Positions 9,785 through 19,281 of a DNA stretch of 64,000 nt are shown here, in pieces. Below the pieces are notes generated by a model, which saw only the letters and a list, made by a program, of their open reading frames with translations, was not told the origin of the DNA and searched no databases. This DNA comes from Streptomyces bikiniensis (GTDB lineage Bacteria > Actinomycetota > Actinomycetes > Streptomycetales > Streptomycetaceae): the NCBI GenBank assembly GCA_000716465.1, contig JNWL01000049.1, forward strand, positions 1-64,000, given 5' to 3'. Every line of letters starts with the position of its first letter. Within the stretch, counting starts at the first letter, position 1. Position numbers and translations under genes: made by a program.

Positions 9785-12601
9785 ATGGCTTCACGTACGT
9801 CCGGCAAGGCCCAGGGCACGGCGGGCGCCGCAAAGCCGCGCGCCGGCCGTACGACGGGCGCCGCGAAGAAGGCGGCACCCGCGAAGTCCCCCGCCAAACC
9901 GCCCGCCAAGAACCCTTCGGCGAAGGGCGCCGCGAAGAAGGCGCCGGCCCGGAAGGCCGCGCCCGGCAAGCGCCCGCCCGCGCGGAAGACCGCGGCGAAG
10001 AAGGTCCCGCCGCGTCCCGCGCCGTCCCCGACCGGAGGCGTCTACCGGCTCGTGCGCGGCGCCTGGCTCGGACTCGCCCACGCGGTGGGCGCGGTCTTCC
10101 GGGGCATAGGACGCGGCGCCAAGGGACTCGACCCGGTCCACCGCAAGGACGGCCTCGCGCTGCTCCTCCTCGGCCTCGCGCTGATCGTCGCCGTGGGCAC
10201 CTGGTCCAATCTGCGCGGCCCGGTCGGCGACCTCGTCGAACTCCTCGTCACCGGGGCGTTCGGCCGGCTCGACCTGCTGGTGCCGCTGCTCGTCGGCGGG
10301 ATCGGCGTGCGTCTGATGCTCTATCCGGAGCGGCCCGAGGCCAACGGCCGGATCGTCATCGGCCTCTCCGCCCTCGCCCTCGGTGTCCTGGGCCAGGTGC
10401 ACATCGCGTGCGGCTCGCCCGGCCGCGGTGACGGCGCCGACGCCGTGCAGGACGCGGGCGGCCTGATCGGCTGGGCCGCGTCCCAGCCCCTCGTCTTCAT
10501 GATGGGCGAGGTCCTCGCCGTACCGCTGCTGGTGCTGCTCACCGTCTTCGGCCTGCTCGTCGTCACCGCCACCCCGGTCAACGCGATCCCGCAGCGCCTG
10601 CGGGCCCTGGGCATCAGGCTCGGGATCGTGGAGGCGCCGTACGACCCGGCGGGGGCCGAGGAGTACGCGCGCGAGGAGTACGACGAGGACTGGCGGGACG
10701 CGGAGCCCGGGCCCGTGCGGCCCGCCCGCCGCCGCGCCCCCGGCCCCGTGGAGCCGTACGACGTGGACCGGGCCGAGGCGGAGGTCCTTGAGCGGCGCGG
10801 CCGCTCGGCGCGCCGCCCCTCCCGGCGGACCGGCTCCGAGGCGGGCCTCGACCCGGTGGACGTCGCCGCCGCGGCGGCCGCGGCGCTGGACGGCGCGGTC
10901 CTGAACGGCATGCCCCCGTCGCCGGTCGTGGCCGACCTGACCAAGGACGTCACCGCCGAGCGGAGCGCCGCCGTGGTCGGGGAGGTCGCGGAGAAGGCGA
11001 CCGCGCCCGTGCCGCCCGCCCGGGGCGAGGACGCGCGCGGCGGCGGAGGCGTACCCGATCTGACCAAGCCCGCGCCCGAGCCGACGGATCTGCCGGCACG
11101 GGCCGAGCAGCTCCAGCTCTCCGGCGACATCACGTACGCGTTGCCGTCGATGGAGTTGCTGGAGCGCGGTGGGCCGGGCAAGACGCGCAGTGCGGCGAAC
11201 GACGCCGTGGTGGCGTCGTTGTCGAACGTGTTCGCCGAGTTCAAGGTGGACGCGGCGGTCACCGGCTTCACGCGGGGGCCGACGGTCACGCGGTACGAGG
11301 TGGAGCTCGGGCCGGCGGTGAAGGTCGAGAAGATCACGGCCCTGGCCAAGAACATCGCCTACGCGGTCGCGTCCCCGGACGTGCGGATCATCTCGCCGAT
11401 CCCGGGCAAGTCCGCGGTCGGCATCGAGATCCCCAACAGCGACCGGGAGATGGTCAACCTCGGGGACGTGCTGCGGCTCGCGGACGCGGCCGGGGACGAC
11501 CACCCCATGCTGGTCGCGCTCGGCAAGGACGTCGAGGGCGGCTACGTGATGGCCAACCTGGCGAAGATGCCGCACGTCCTGGTCGCCGGCGCCACCGGCT
11601 CCGGCAAGTCCTCGTGCATCAACTGCCTGATCACCTCGGTGATGATAAGGGCGACCCCCGAGGACGTGCGGATGGTGCTCGTGGACCCCAAGCGGGTCGA
11701 GCTGACCGCCTACGAGGGCATCCCGCACCTGATCACCCCGATCATCACCAACCCCAAGAAGGCCGCCGAGGCCCTGCAGTGGGTGGTGCGCGAGATGGAC
11801 CTGCGCTACGACGACCTGGCGGCCTTCGGCTTCCGGCACATCGACGACTTCAACGAGGCCATCCGGGCCGGCAAGGTCCAGCTCCCGCCGGGCAGCGAGC
11901 GCGAGCTCAGCCCCTATCCGTACCTCCTGGTGATCGTCGACGAGCTCGCCGACCTGATGATGGTCGCGCCCCGGGACGTCGAGGACGCGATCGTGCGCAT
12001 CACCCAGTTGGCCCGTGCCGCCGGCATCCATCTGGTCCTGGCCACCCAGCGGCCGTCCGTGGACGTGGTCACCGGTCTGATCAAGGCGAACGTGCCCTCC
12101 CGGCTCGCCTTCGCGACCTCCTCGCTCGCCGACAGCCGGGTCATCCTCGACCAGCCCGGTGCCGAGAAGCTGATCGGCAAGGGCGACGGGCTGTTCCTGC
12201 CGATGGGCGCCAACAAGCCCGTCCGCATGCAGGGCGCCTTCGTCACCGAGCACGAGGTCGCCGCCGTCGTGCAGCACTGCAAGGACCAGATGACGCCGGT
12301 GTTCCGGGACGACGTCACCGTGGGCAGCAAGCAGAAGAAGGAGATCGACGAGGAGATCGGCGACGACCTCGACCTGCTGTGCCAGGCCGCCGAGCTGGTC
12401 GTCTCCACCCAGTTCGGCTCCACCTCCATGCTCCAGCGCAAACTGCGCGTCGGCTTCGCCAAGGCCGGCCGGCTGATGGACCTCATGGAGTCGCGGAACA
12501 TCGTCGGACCCAGCGAGGGATCCAAGGCACGCGACGTACTCGTCAAGCCCGACGAGCTGGACGGGGTCCTCGCCGTGATCCGCGGCGAGTCGGGGGAGTA
12601 G
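9785..12601 (+). CDS. ftsK: FtsK DNA translocase
   Basis: 938-residue septal DNA pump that clears chromosomes from the closing sporulation septum. The first 85 residues are a Lys/Ala/Pro-rich, histone-like basic tail. Four membrane segments follow (about 125-275; for example DGLALLLLGLALIVAV). An acidic/Pro linker leads to the motor. Walker A GATGSGKS has K608, and Walker B is VIVDELADLM. The C-terminal winged-helix gamma domain is present (LLCQAAELVVSTQFGSTS) and would bind polar guide sequences. ATG 9785 is preferred to the open frame's earlier codons because a -10 element sits seven bases before it. Confidence 0.96.
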   Translation: MASRTSGKAQGTAGAAKPRAGRTTGAAKKAAPAKSPAKPPAKNPSAKGAAKKAPARKAAPGKRPPARKTAAKKVPPRPAPSPTGGVYRLVRGAWLGLAHAVGAVFRGIGRGAKGLDPVHRKDGLALLLLGLALIVAVGTWSNLRGPVGDLVELLVTGAFGRLDLLVPLLVGGIGVRLMLYPERPEANGRIVIGLSALALGVLGQVHIACGSPGRGDGADAVQDAGGLIGWAASQPLVFMMGEVLAVPLLVLLTVFGLLVVTATPVNAIPQRLRALGIRLGIVEAPYDPAGAEEYAREEYDEDWRDAEPGPVRPARRRAPGPVEPYDVDRAEAEVLERRGRSARRPSRRTGSEAGLDPVDVAAAAAAALDGAVLNGMPPSPVVADLTKDVTAERSAAVVGEVAEKATAPVPPARGEDARGGGGVPDLTKPAPEPTDLPARAEQLQLSGDITYALPSMELLERGGPGKTRSAANDAVVASLSNVFAEFKVDAAVTGFTRGPTVTRYEVELGPAVKVEKITALAKNIAYAVASPDVRIISPIPGKSAVGIEIPNSDREMVNLGDVLRLADAAGDDHPMLVALGKDVEGGYVMANLAKMPHVLVAGATGSGKSSCINCLITSVMIRATPEDVRMVLVDPKRVELTAYEGIPHLITPIITNPKKAAEALQWVVREMDLRYDDLAAFGFRHIDDFNEAIRAGKVQLPPGSERELSPYPYLLVIVDELADLMMVAPRDVEDAIVRITQLARAAGIHLVLATQRPSVDVVTGLIKANVPSRLAFATSSLADSRVILDQPGAEKLIGKGDGLFLPMGANKPVRMQGAFVTEHEVAAVVQHCKDQMTPVFRDDVTVGSKQKKEIDEEIGDDLDLLCQAAELVVSTQFGSTSMLQRKLRVGFAKAGRLMDLMESRNIVGPSEGSKARDVLVKPDELDGVLAVIRGESGE

Positions 12602-12870
12602 GGGGCCGGTGCGAGGGCGGGGCGGGCTTCGGTACGGGGCCGGGTGTGGGTGACGGAAGGCGGGGTACCCGTTCGAGATCCGGCCGAGACTCACTCGTAA
12701 GAAACGGGTGAGCAACCGTTTCCCCTGGCCGTACGTCAAGTTGGACGGAGGGACAGAAGGATGTCCCAGCCTCATGGCGTACAAACAGCACCCGCCCGGT
12801 TGCCCCACCCTTTCGTACCACCCATAGACTGAACGTCCAGCAGGTGGCTACACGCTCGAAAGGCGCTCTC
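12602..12870. other. ftsK to RodZ-like intergenic region
   Basis: 269 bases without a gene. A short hairpin (12701-12707 with 12716-12722) could end the ftsK transcript. TAGACT at 12825-12830 is a candidate -10 for the next gene, giving a leader of about 35 bases. Nothing else was recognised. Confidence 0.45.
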
Positions 12871-13698
12871 GTGTCCATCGGCAACTCCCCCGAAGACGAC
12901 CGGACCTTCCCGGCAGGCGACCGGGAAGCGATCGGTCGTGCCCTCCAGCAGGCCCGTATCGCCGCCGGTCTCACCGTCGAAGAGGTCAGTGCCTCCACCC
13001 GTGTCCGGATCCCGATCGTGCACGCGATCGAGGAGGACGACTTCTCGCGCTGTGGCGGCGACGTCTACGCCCGCGGCCACATCCGTACCCTCGCGCGCGC
13101 CGTCGGCCTCGACCCGGCTCCGCTGATCGAGCAGTTCGACGCCGACCACGGCGGCCGTCCCGCACCCACCCCCGCCGCCCCGCTGTTCGAGGCGGAACGC
13201 ATCCGTCCCGAGCCGCGCCGGCCCAACTGGACCGCCGCGATGGTCGCGGCCATCGTGGCCGTCGTCGGGTTCGTCGGCTTCACGATGTTCGACGAGAACG
13301 ACGCCCCGAAGGGGACCACCGCGGCCGACGGCGGCCCGGCGCCCGCCCCCGAGCAGGCGACCTCCGCCGCCAAGCCGAAGCCGGTCAAGCCCGTCGCGCC
13401 CAAGCCCACCGAGAGCGCGATCGCCGCGGTCCCGCAGGACAAGGTCACGGTCAAGCTCTCCGCCACCGACGGCAAGAGCTGGATCTCGGCCAAGGCCCAC
13501 GACGGCAAGCTGCTCTTCGACGGGCTGCTCCTGGAGGGCGAGTCCAAGACCTTCCAGGACGACGAGCGCGTCGACCTGGTCCTCGGCAACGCCGGCGCCA
13601 TCGAGCTCTACGTCAACGGCAAGAAGGTCGCCGACACGTTCGAATCCGGCCAGGTCGAGCGGCTCACCTACACCAAGGGCGACCCCCAGGCCGGCTGA
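12871..13698 (+). CDS. RodZ-like HTH membrane protein
   Basis: 275-residue bitopic protein. An HTH_25-type helix-turn-helix (about 18-88; IGRALQQARIAAGLTVEEVS) is followed by a Pro/Glu stretch, one membrane segment at 119-140 and an extracytoplasmic DUF4115-like beta domain (about 190-268). The same order is found in RodZ, which links MreB to the wall machinery; actinobacterial relatives are less well studied. GTG 12871 is chosen over GTG 12844 because GAAAGG lies eight bases upstream and the HTH follows. It sits between ftsK and rimO, as recalled for other Streptomyces. Confidence 0.8.
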   Translation: MSIGNSPEDDRTFPAGDREAIGRALQQARIAAGLTVEEVSASTRVRIPIVHAIEEDDFSRCGGDVYARGHIRTLARAVGLDPAPLIEQFDADHGGRPAPTPAAPLFEAERIRPEPRRPNWTAAMVAAIVAVVGFVGFTMFDENDAPKGTTAADGGPAPAPEQATSAAKPKPVKPVAPKPTESAIAAVPQDKVTVKLSATDGKSWISAKAHDGKLLFDGLLLEGESKTFQDDERVDLVLGNAGAIELYVNGKKVADTFESGQVERLTYTKGDPQAG

Positions 13699-13775
13699 GC
13701 CGGTCCGGCGCCGCCGTGATGTGACCTCCGTCGCGCGGGTGAACCCTGCGCGACGGGGGAACGGCCGGGACGAAG

Positions 13776-13781
13776 TAGTCT
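13776..13781 (+). promoter_or_regulatory. -10 element of a leaderless rimO promoter
   Basis: TAGTCT ends seven bases before the rimO ATG, and there is no Shine-Dalgarno sequence. This would drive the rimO-pgsA-cinA operon. Confidence 0.65.
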
Positions 13782-13788
13782 TGAGCCC

Positions 13789-15282
13789 ATGCCCGAACGC
13801 CGTACCGTCGCCCTTGTCACTCTTGGCTGCGCCCGTAACGAGGTGGACTCGGAGGAGCTCGCAGGCCGCTTGGCAGCGGACGGCTGGGAGCTCGTCGAGA
13901 ACGCCGAGCAAGCCGATGTCGCCGTCGTCAACACCTGCGGATTCGTCGAGGCCGCCAAGAAGGACTCCGTCGACGCCCTGCTCGAAGCCAATGATCTGAA
14001 GGACCACGGCAGGACCCAGGCCGTCGTCGCCGTCGGCTGCATGGCCGAGCGGTACGGCAAGGAGCTCGCCGAAGCCCTCCCGGAGGCCGACGGCGTCCTC
14101 GGCTTCGACGACTACGCCGACATCTCCGACCGCCTCCAGACCATCCTCAGCGGTGGCAGCGTCGAGGCCCACACCCCGCGCGACCGGCGCAAGCTGCTGC
14201 CGCTCTCGCCCGTGGAGCGCCAGGAGGCCGCGGCCGCCGTGGCCCTGCCCGGGCACGGCGACGGCGCCGAGGCGCCCACCGACGCCCCGGCCGACCTGCC
14301 CGAGGGCCTCGCGCCCGCCTCCGGACCGCGCGCCCCGCTCCGCCGGCGCCTGGACGCCAGCCCCGTCGCCTCCGTGAAGCTGGCCTCCGGCTGCGACCGC
14401 CGCTGCACCTTCTGCGCCATCCCCTCCTTCCGCGGCTCCTTCGTCTCGCGCCGCCCCTCGGACGTGCTGAACGAGACGCGCTGGCTCGCCGAGCAGGGCG
14501 TGAAGGAGATCATGCTGGTCTCCGAGAACAACACCTCCTACGGCAAGGACCTCGGCGACATCCGCCTCCTGGAGGGCCTGCTGCCCGAGCTGGCGGCCGT
14601 GGACGGCATCGAGCGCGTCCGCGTCAGCTACCTCCAGCCCGCCGAGATGCGCCCCGGCCTGATCGACGTCCTCACCTCCACCGAGAAGGTCGCCCCGTAC
14701 TTCGACCTCTCCTTCCAGCACAGCGCCCCCGACGTGCTGCGGTCCATGCGCCGCTTCGGCGACACCGACCGCTTCCTGGAGCTCCTGGAGACCATCCGCT
14801 CCAAGGCCCCCACGGCCGGTGCCCGCTCCAACTTCATCGTCGGCTTCCCCGGCGAGACCGAGGCGGACTTCGCCGAGCTGGAACGCTTCATCACCCACGC
14901 GCGCCTCGACGCCATCGGCGTCTTCGGCTACTCCGACGAGGACGGCACCGAGGCCGCCACGTACGAGCACAAGCTCGACCAGGACGTGGTCGACAAGCGG
15001 CTCGCCCACCTCTCCCGGCTCGCAGAGGAGCTCACCGCGCAGCGCGCGGAGGAGCGGATCGGGGAGACCCTGGAGGTACTGGTCGAGTCCCTGGACGAGG
15101 AGGACGGCTGGATCGGCCGCGCCGCCCACCAGGCCCCCGAGACCGACGGGCAGGTGGTCCTCGTCACGGCCGACGGCACGGACCCCGACCTGGCCCCGGG
15201 CCGTATGGTCAGGGCGAAGGTCGTCGGGACGGAGGGCGTCGACCTGGTGGCCGAGTGTCTTTTCGAGGAGGCGGGCAGATGA
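13789..15282 (+). CDS. rimO: Ribosomal protein S12 methylthiotransferase RimO
   Basis: 497-residue radical-SAM enzyme that methylthiolates an aspartate of ribosomal protein S12. The N-terminal UPF0004 domain carries the cluster-binding Cys in TLGCARN (C14), NTCGF and VGCMAER. The radical-SAM CxxxCxxC motif is C202, C206 and C209 (CDRRCTFC). A TRAM domain closes the protein (about 420-490). A Pro/Ala-rich insert of about 50 residues (about 140-190) separates the first two domains, which is typical for actinobacteria. [13 protein letters not shown] distinguishes it from MiaB, which is also in this window. The stop overlaps the pgsA start (ATGA). Confidence 0.95.
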   Translation: MPERRTVALVTLGCARNEVDSEELAGRLAADGWELVENAEQADVAVVNTCGFVEAAKKDSVDALLEANDLKDHGRTQAVVAVGCMAERYGKELAEALPEADGVLGFDDYADISDRLQTILSGGSVEAHTPRDRRKLLPLSPVERQEAAAAVALPGHGDGAEAPTDAPADLPEGLAPASGPRAPLRRRLDASPVASVKLASGCDRRCTFCAIPSFRGSFVSRRPSDVLNETRWLAEQGVKEIMLVSENNTSYGKDLGDIRLLEGLLPELAAVDGIERVRVSYLQPAEMRPGLIDVLTSTEKVAPYFDLSFQHSAPDVLRSMRRFGDTDRFLELLETIRSKAPTAGARSNFIVGFPGETEADFAELERFITHARLDAIGVFGYSDEDGTEAATYEHKLDQDVVDKRLAHLSRLAEELTAQRAEERIGETLEVLVESLDEEDGWIGRAAHQAPETDGQVVLVTADGTDPDLAPGRMVRAKVVGTEGVDLVAECLFEEAGR

Positions 15283-15956
15283 CCGGAGTCCCGGCGTCCG
15301 CGACGGGCGGGACCGGTAGGCCGACGCCCCGCGGCAAGCTGGGCGCGGTGGCCGTCGACCAGGCCAGCCTGTGGAACATCGCGAACATCCTCACCATGGT
15401 CCGGCTGGTGCTCGTGCCGGCCTTCGTGGTGCTGCTGCTCCAGGACGGCGGGCACGACCCCGCGTGGCGGGCCTGGGCCTGGGCGGCGTTCGCGGTGGCG
15501 ATGATCACGGACGTCTTCGACGGGCACCTCGCCCGTACGTACAACCTGGTCACCGATTTCGGGAAGATCGCCGATCCGATCGCGGACAAGGCGATCATGG
15601 CGGCCGGCCTGGTCTCCCTGTCCGCGCTCGGGGACCTCCCCTGGTGGGTGACCGCGGTCATCCTGGCCCGGGAGCTGGGGATCACCCTGATGCGGTTCTG
15701 GGTCATCCGGCACGGGGTCATCCCCGCCAGCCGCGGCGGCAAGATGAAGACCCTGGCCCAGGGCACGGCCGTCGGCATGTACGTGCTGATGCTCACCGGG
15801 CCGCTGGCCACCCTCCGCTTCTGGGTGATGACGGTGGCCGTCGTGCTGACGGTCCTCACCGGTCTCGACTACGTGCGCCAGGCCGTCGTGCTGCGGCGCC
15901 GGGGCCTCGCCGCCGAGCGGGCAGCCGCCGAGCGCTCGGAGGCGGCCGCACGATGA
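15279..15956 (+). CDS. pgsA: CDP-diacylglycerol--glycerol-3-phosphate 3-phosphatidyltransferase
   Basis: 225-residue integral membrane enzyme that makes phosphatidylglycerol phosphate from CDP-diacylglycerol. The CDP-alcohol phosphatidyltransferase signature D-x2-DG-x2-AR-x8-G-x3-D-x3-D begins near residue 78 (DVFDGHLAR, then [11 protein letters not shown]). Several hydrophobic helices flank it. Translation is coupled to rimO and to cinA by ATGA overlaps on both sides. Actinobacteria have several paralogues, including phosphatidylinositol phosphate synthases; gene order and sequence favour PgsA. Confidence 0.88.
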   Translation: MTGVPASATGGTGRPTPRGKLGAVAVDQASLWNIANILTMVRLVLVPAFVVLLLQDGGHDPAWRAWAWAAFAVAMITDVFDGHLARTYNLVTDFGKIADPIADKAIMAAGLVSLSALGDLPWWVTAVILARELGITLMRFWVIRHGVIPASRGGKMKTLAQGTAVGMYVLMLTGPLATLRFWVMTVAVVLTVLTGLDYVRQAVVLRRRGLAAERAAAERSEAAAR

Positions 15957-16498
15957 CCGAGGCCGCCCGGGTGCTCGCGCTGCTCGCCGAACGCGGTCAG
16001 ACGCTGGCCGTCGCGGAGTCGCTCACGGGCGGCCTGGTGGCCGCCGAGCTCACCGGTGTGCCGGGTGCCTCGGCGTCCTTCCGGGGGTCCGTCACCGCCT
16101 ACGCCACCGCCCTCAAGCACGAGCTCCTCGGCGTCGACGGGACCCTGCTCGCGGAGCGCGGCGCGGTCGATCCCGAGGTCGCGTCGCAGATGGCGACCGG
16201 TGTACGGGTCCGGCTCGGCGCCGACTGGGGCATCGCGACGACCGGGGTCGCGGGGCCGGACCCGCAGGACGGGCAGCCCGTCGGGACCGTCTATGTGGCG
16301 GTCGCGGGCCCGGCCGGGGACGCGTCCCGTACGGGGGCGCCGGCGGGGCCCCCGGTGGGGAAAGTGGTGCCGTTGAGGTTGAACGGCGACCGCGGGGAAA
16401 TCCGTAGGGAGAGCGTACGGATCGTGCTCGAGCTGCTCCACGAGGAACTCTCGGGAAATGTGCGGGCACAGGATACGGAACAGAACGGGGGGAATTGA
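15953..16498 (+). CDS. cinA: CinA C-terminal domain protein (nicotinamide-nucleotide amidohydrolase, PncC type)
   Basis: 181 residues comprising only the C-terminal CinA/PncC domain, which deamidates NMN to nicotinate mononucleotide. Visible motifs are the N-terminal [17 protein letters not shown], and the glycine-rich [22 protein letters not shown]. The N-terminal MoCF-like domain of full CinA is absent, as in many actinobacteria. It is the last gene of the rimO-pgsA-cinA set; the start overlaps the pgsA stop (ATGA). Confidence 0.88.
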   Translation: MTEAARVLALLAERGQTLAVAESLTGGLVAAELTGVPGASASFRGSVTAYATALKHELLGVDGTLLAERGAVDPEVASQMATGVRVRLGADWGIATTGVAGPDPQDGQPVGTVYVAVAGPAGDASRTGAPAGPPVGKVVPLRLNGDRGEIRRESVRIVLELLHEELSGNVRAQDTEQNGGN

Positions 16499-16607
16499 TG
16501 TTTGCAGCCCTGAGTGAACACGACATCGCTCCCCGCACGGCCGCGGCGCGAGGCGGTACGGTGGGGCGTGAAGGATGCGGCTACGCGGTCCGAGGAGGGA
16601 GCCACCG

Positions 16608-16991
16608 ATGATTCTGCTCCGTCGCCTGCTGGGTGACGTGCTGCGTCGGCAGCGCCAGCGCCAGGGCCGTACTCTGCGCGAAGTCTCCTCGTCCGCCCGA
16701 GTCTCGCTCGGCTATCTCTCCGAGGTGGAGCGGGGGCAGAAGGAGGCTTCCTCCGAACTGCTCTCCGCGATCTGCGACGCGTTGGACGTACGGATGTCCG
16801 AGCTCATGCGCGAAGTGAGCGACGAACTGTCGCTGGCCGAACTGGCCGAGTCGGCAGCAGCGAGCGAACAGGTGCCGGCACCGGTTCGTCCGATGCTCAA
16901 TTCGGTGTCGGTGACGTCGGTGGCGGGTGTGCCGACCGAGCGGGTGACCATCAAGGCACCCGCGGAAGCGGTCGACGTCGTCGCCGCCTGA
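16608..16991 (+). CDS. clgR: ClgR transcriptional regulator of Clp/Lon proteolysis genes
   Basis: 127-residue Xre-type DNA-binding protein. The HTH spans about 10-68 ([26 protein letters not shown]). In Streptomyces ClgR activates clpP1P2, clpC and lon and is itself degraded by ClpP. Its two C-terminal alanines are part of the degradation signal (recalled). This copy also ends in VVAA, so the degron appears intact. ATG 16608 has GAGGAGGG ten bases upstream. The upstream gap (16499-16607) includes GTTTGC-N8-GTGAAC, only a loose resemblance to ClgR half-sites. Confidence 0.93.
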   Translation: MILLRRLLGDVLRRQRQRQGRTLREVSSSARVSLGYLSEVERGQKEASSELLSAICDALDVRMSELMREVSDELSLAELAESAAASEQVPAPVRPMLNSVSVTSVAGVPTERVTIKAPAEAVDVVAA

Positions 16992-17000
16992 ACCGAAACG

Positions 17001-17056
17001 AGGGCGAAGCCCCGGTCCGTGTCCCGTGAGGGACGCCGACCGGGGCTTCGCCCTTT
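17001..17056 (+). terminator. Strong terminator after clgR
   Basis: A 17-bp perfect inverted repeat (17001-17017 with 17038-17054) starts ten bases after the clgR stop and is followed by TTT. Confidence 0.92.
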
Positions 17057-17147
17057 CCGGGATTTCTTTGGGACGGTTTGTTTGAGATGCCGGGTTCCGG
17101 TGAGGCGTGCCATGGTGGGGAAACGTTCGACTGGTTGGAGATTCCAC

Positions 17148-17618
17148 ATGTCTGTCGTGAAGAGCACGCTGTCCGAGACCGACCTCAAGACGGTCGGCGA
17201 CGCGCTCCAGGGCGCCCTGGTCGACCTGGTCGACCTCTCCCTGGTGGCCAAGCAGGTGCACTGGAACGTCGTCGGACCGCGCTTCCGCTCCGTCCACCTC
17301 CAGCTGGACGAGGTGGTCACCACCGCCCGGACGCACTCCGACACCGTGGCCGAGCGGGCCTCCGCCCTGGGCGTCAACCCGGACGGGCGAGCCGCGACCG
17401 TGGCGTCGTCGAGCGCGATCGGAACGGTGCCGGAGGGCTGGATCAAGGACGTGGAGGCGGTGAAGATCCTCGTCGACGCCCTCGGGGCCGTCACCACCCG
17501 GATGCGGGAGCGGATCGACGCGACCGGCGACCCCGACCCGGTCACCCAGGACATCCTGATCGCCCTCACGGGTGAGCTGGAGAAGCACGCGTGGATGTTC
17601 CAGGCGGAGAGCGTCTGA
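17148..17618 (+). CDS. dps: Dps-family ferritin-like protein (DpsB type)
   Basis: 156-residue mini-ferritin that stores iron and protects DNA. All ferroxidase-site positions of the Dps fold are present with the correct spacing: H38, H50, D54, D65 and E69 (QVHWNVVG, then VHLQLDEVV). The short N-terminus lacks a long lysine tail, so non-specific DNA binding may be weak. ATG 17148 has GGAG seven bases upstream; the open frame upstream to 17019 runs through the clgR terminator and is not coding. In S. coelicolor the gene in this position is dpsB (recalled). Confidence 0.93.
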   Translation: MSVVKSTLSETDLKTVGDALQGALVDLVDLSLVAKQVHWNVVGPRFRSVHLQLDEVVTTARTHSDTVAERASALGVNPDGRAATVASSSAIGTVPEGWIKDVEAVKILVDALGAVTTRMRERIDATGDPDPVTQDILIALTGELEKHAWMFQAESV

Positions 17619-17724
17619 GGCGGGCCGGGGCGTGCTGATACGTACGGTGCGCGCCGGGGCGGGCCCCGGTGCGCCCTCCCGCAGGGTGATCCTGCCGGTC
17701 TAGCGTCGACCGCGGGAGGCGGCC

Positions 17725-17994
17725 ATGGTACGGCGACGGTTTCCGCCGGCAACGCTCGCGCTGGTCGCGGTCGGGCTGGCGGCCGGGGGGCTCTGGTGGT
17801 GGGCGGTGCTGCGCCTGCTGCTCGTCCCGGGCGAGACCGGGCCAGTCGAGGGCGTGATGGCCGCGGGCGGTTGGGGCCTGAGCCTGCTGCCCGTGCACGT
17901 GGCCGCCTCGTCGGGGCCGCCGGGCGCGCTCGTCCGGCGCCTCGGCAGGCTGCCGTGGCGCCGGTGGCGGGGCGCGGGGCCCGGGTCGGCGTGA
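17725..17994 (+). CDS. Small two-helix membrane protein of unknown function
   Basis: 89 residues. One hydrophobic segment is clear (ATLALVAVGLAAGGLWWWAVL, about 9-30) and a second, weaker one lies near 43-62. The tail is Arg-rich (LVRRLGRLPWRRWRG) and should be cytoplasmic. GGGAGG lies six bases before the ATG, which supports translation. It stands alone between dps and nei. I do not recognise the family. Confidence 0.6.
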   Translation: MVRRRFPPATLALVAVGLAAGGLWWWAVLRLLLVPGETGPVEGVMAAGGWGLSLLPVHVAASSGPPGALVRRLGRLPWRRWRGAGPGSA

Positions 17995-17996
17995 GG

Positions 17997-18092
17997 GCCG
18001 TGTTCGGCGTGAGCGACGTGTTAGGTGTGGGGCGTGTTCAGTGTGAGAGGCATGTTCGGTGGGGGACTCGCTTGGTGTGAGGGGCGTGTTCC
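17997..18092. repeat. Degenerate 17-bp tandem repeat
   Basis: About six imperfect units of the form GGCGTGTTCGGTGTGAG follow the stop codon of the small membrane protein gene and precede the 3' end of nei. No open frame uses them. Confidence 0.75.
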
Positions 18093-18153
18093 GTTCCAGG
18101 GTGTGACGAAGACGTGGGGCCGCCGCGGTTGTGGGGTCGTGGCGGACGGACGG

Positions 18154-18969
18154 TCACACTGACGGGCTCGTATCGGCTTCCTGCCGGTGCGGGCCCTTCT
18201 GGCATCCAGGGCACCAGTACGTGACCCGGTCCCCGAGCTCCGCCTTGCGGATGCGGGCGCCGCAGCGCAGACAGGGGCGGCCCGCGCGGCCGTAGACGTG
18301 GAGCAGGGTGCCGGGGCGGCGCACGGTGGTGACGCGCCGGTCCGGGTGGTCCTTGTTGAGGTCGAGCAGGCGGTGGGCGGTCGCCACCAGACGGGCGGGA
18401 ACGCCGGGCTCCAGCTCGCCCACGGGGAGCCAGGGGGTGACGGCGGCGAGGAACGCCAGCTCCGACTTGTAGACGTTGCCGATACCGGCCAGGTTGCGCT
18501 GGTCGAGGAGGGCCTCCCCGAGCGTCCTCGCCGGATCGGCCGTCAGTCTGCGCACGGCCTCCTCCGGGTCCCAGTCGGGACCGAGCAGGTCCGGACCGAG
18601 ATGGCCCACCACGTGCGACTCCTCGTCGGTGCGCAGGAGCTCCACGATCGGGAGCCGGTAGCCGTACGCGGTGGACTCCGCGTTCCCCAGGACGGCCCGG
18701 ATCTGGTGGTCGGGGCCGCCGCGGGGCCGCTCCCCGGTGGCGTACACCCGCCAGGCGCCGTCCATCCGCAGATGGGAGTGGAGGGTGAGCCCGCCCTCGA
18801 TCCGGGCGAGCAGGTGCTTGCCGCGCGGGGTGACGTCGAGGAGCGTGCGGCCGGTGAGGTCGGCGGTGGCGAAGCGGGGCACCCGCAGGTCCGAGCGGGT
18901 GAGTACCCGCCCGGCGAGTGCGGCGTGCAGGCGGTGGGCCACCTGCCAGACGGTGTCTCCTTCGGGCAC
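18154..18969 (-). CDS. nei: Endonuclease VIII-like DNA glycosylase (Fpg/Nei family)
   Basis: 271-residue base-excision repair glycosylase/AP lyase for oxidised bases. The protein must begin (fM)PEGDT so that Pro2 is the catalytic nucleophile and Glu3 the acid; the GTG at 18969 gives exactly this. GAGGAGG lies five bases upstream. The H2TH region has NLAGIGNVYKSELAF, and the C-terminal zinc finger has CLRCG and CPGC. The longer open frame adds 50 residues that would bury Pro2 and is rejected. The family assignment favours Nei (PEGDT) over Fpg (PELPE). Confidence 0.93.
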   Translation of the reverse strand: MPEGDTVWQVAHRLHAALAGRVLTRSDLRVPRFATADLTGRTLLDVTPRGKHLLARIEGGLTLHSHLRMDGAWRVYATGERPRGGPDHQIRAVLGNAESTAYGYRLPIVELLRTDEESHVVGHLGPDLLGPDWDPEEAVRRLTADPARTLGEALLDQRNLAGIGNVYKSELAFLAAVTPWLPVGELEPGVPARLVATAHRLLDLNKDHPDRRVTTVRRPGTLLHVYGRAGRPCLRCGARIRKAELGDRVTYWCPGCQKGPHRQEADTSPSV

Positions 18970-19069
18970 GGTCCTCCTCGGGTCACGGTCTCTCGGGCAC
19001 GGTCGCGGGAACGCCGGGGGCCGGCCTCCTTTCGGGCTTCTTCCCGGGGGCGCGTCGACAAGACACCCC

Positions 19070-19281
19070 CTAGGGCATGTGTCGAAAATCCCGCCTGCCC
19101 GGTGGCGTCCGGCACGCACTCGCCCGTAGTCCTTCGGGCACGGGGGTGCCCCCAGCCGCGTTGTCGGGATCGCCCCGATACATCAAGTATCGGGGCGACC
19201 CTCCGCCTTGCGATCGCACGCACCGGACGTCGCCGGGCCTGCCCTCCGGGCAGACGACGTTCCTTTCGACACACGCTCTAG
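19070..19281. mobile_element. MITE-like element with CTAG ends
   Basis: A 212-bp non-coding segment is bounded by CTAG on both sides and has imperfect terminal inverted repeats: CTAGGGCATGTGTCGAAA on the left against CTAGAGCGTGTGTCGAAA read from the right (15 of 18 match). Inside are a perfect 12-bp stem (19170-19181 with 19187-19198) and another GC hairpin. It codes for nothing. I recall near-identical segments scattered in Streptomyces genomes. The right-hand CTAG supplies the TAG stop codon of lhr. A CTAG target duplication would fit mobilisation by a transposase of the IS701 type, but this is only a suggestion. Confidence 0.75.

Noticed and set aside
15371..16498. A 375-codon frame joining pgsA shadow to cinA
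   Set aside because: The first half is pgsA read in the wrong frame; cinA begins at the ATGA overlap at 15953.
16499..16607. ClgR autoregulatory site GTTTGC-N8-GTGAAC
   Set aside because: Only a loose match to remembered half-sites and wrong spacing; not strong enough to list as a site.
18970..19119. N-terminal extension of Nei
   Set aside because: It would displace the catalytic Pro2; the GTG at 18969 has an excellent ribosome-binding site.
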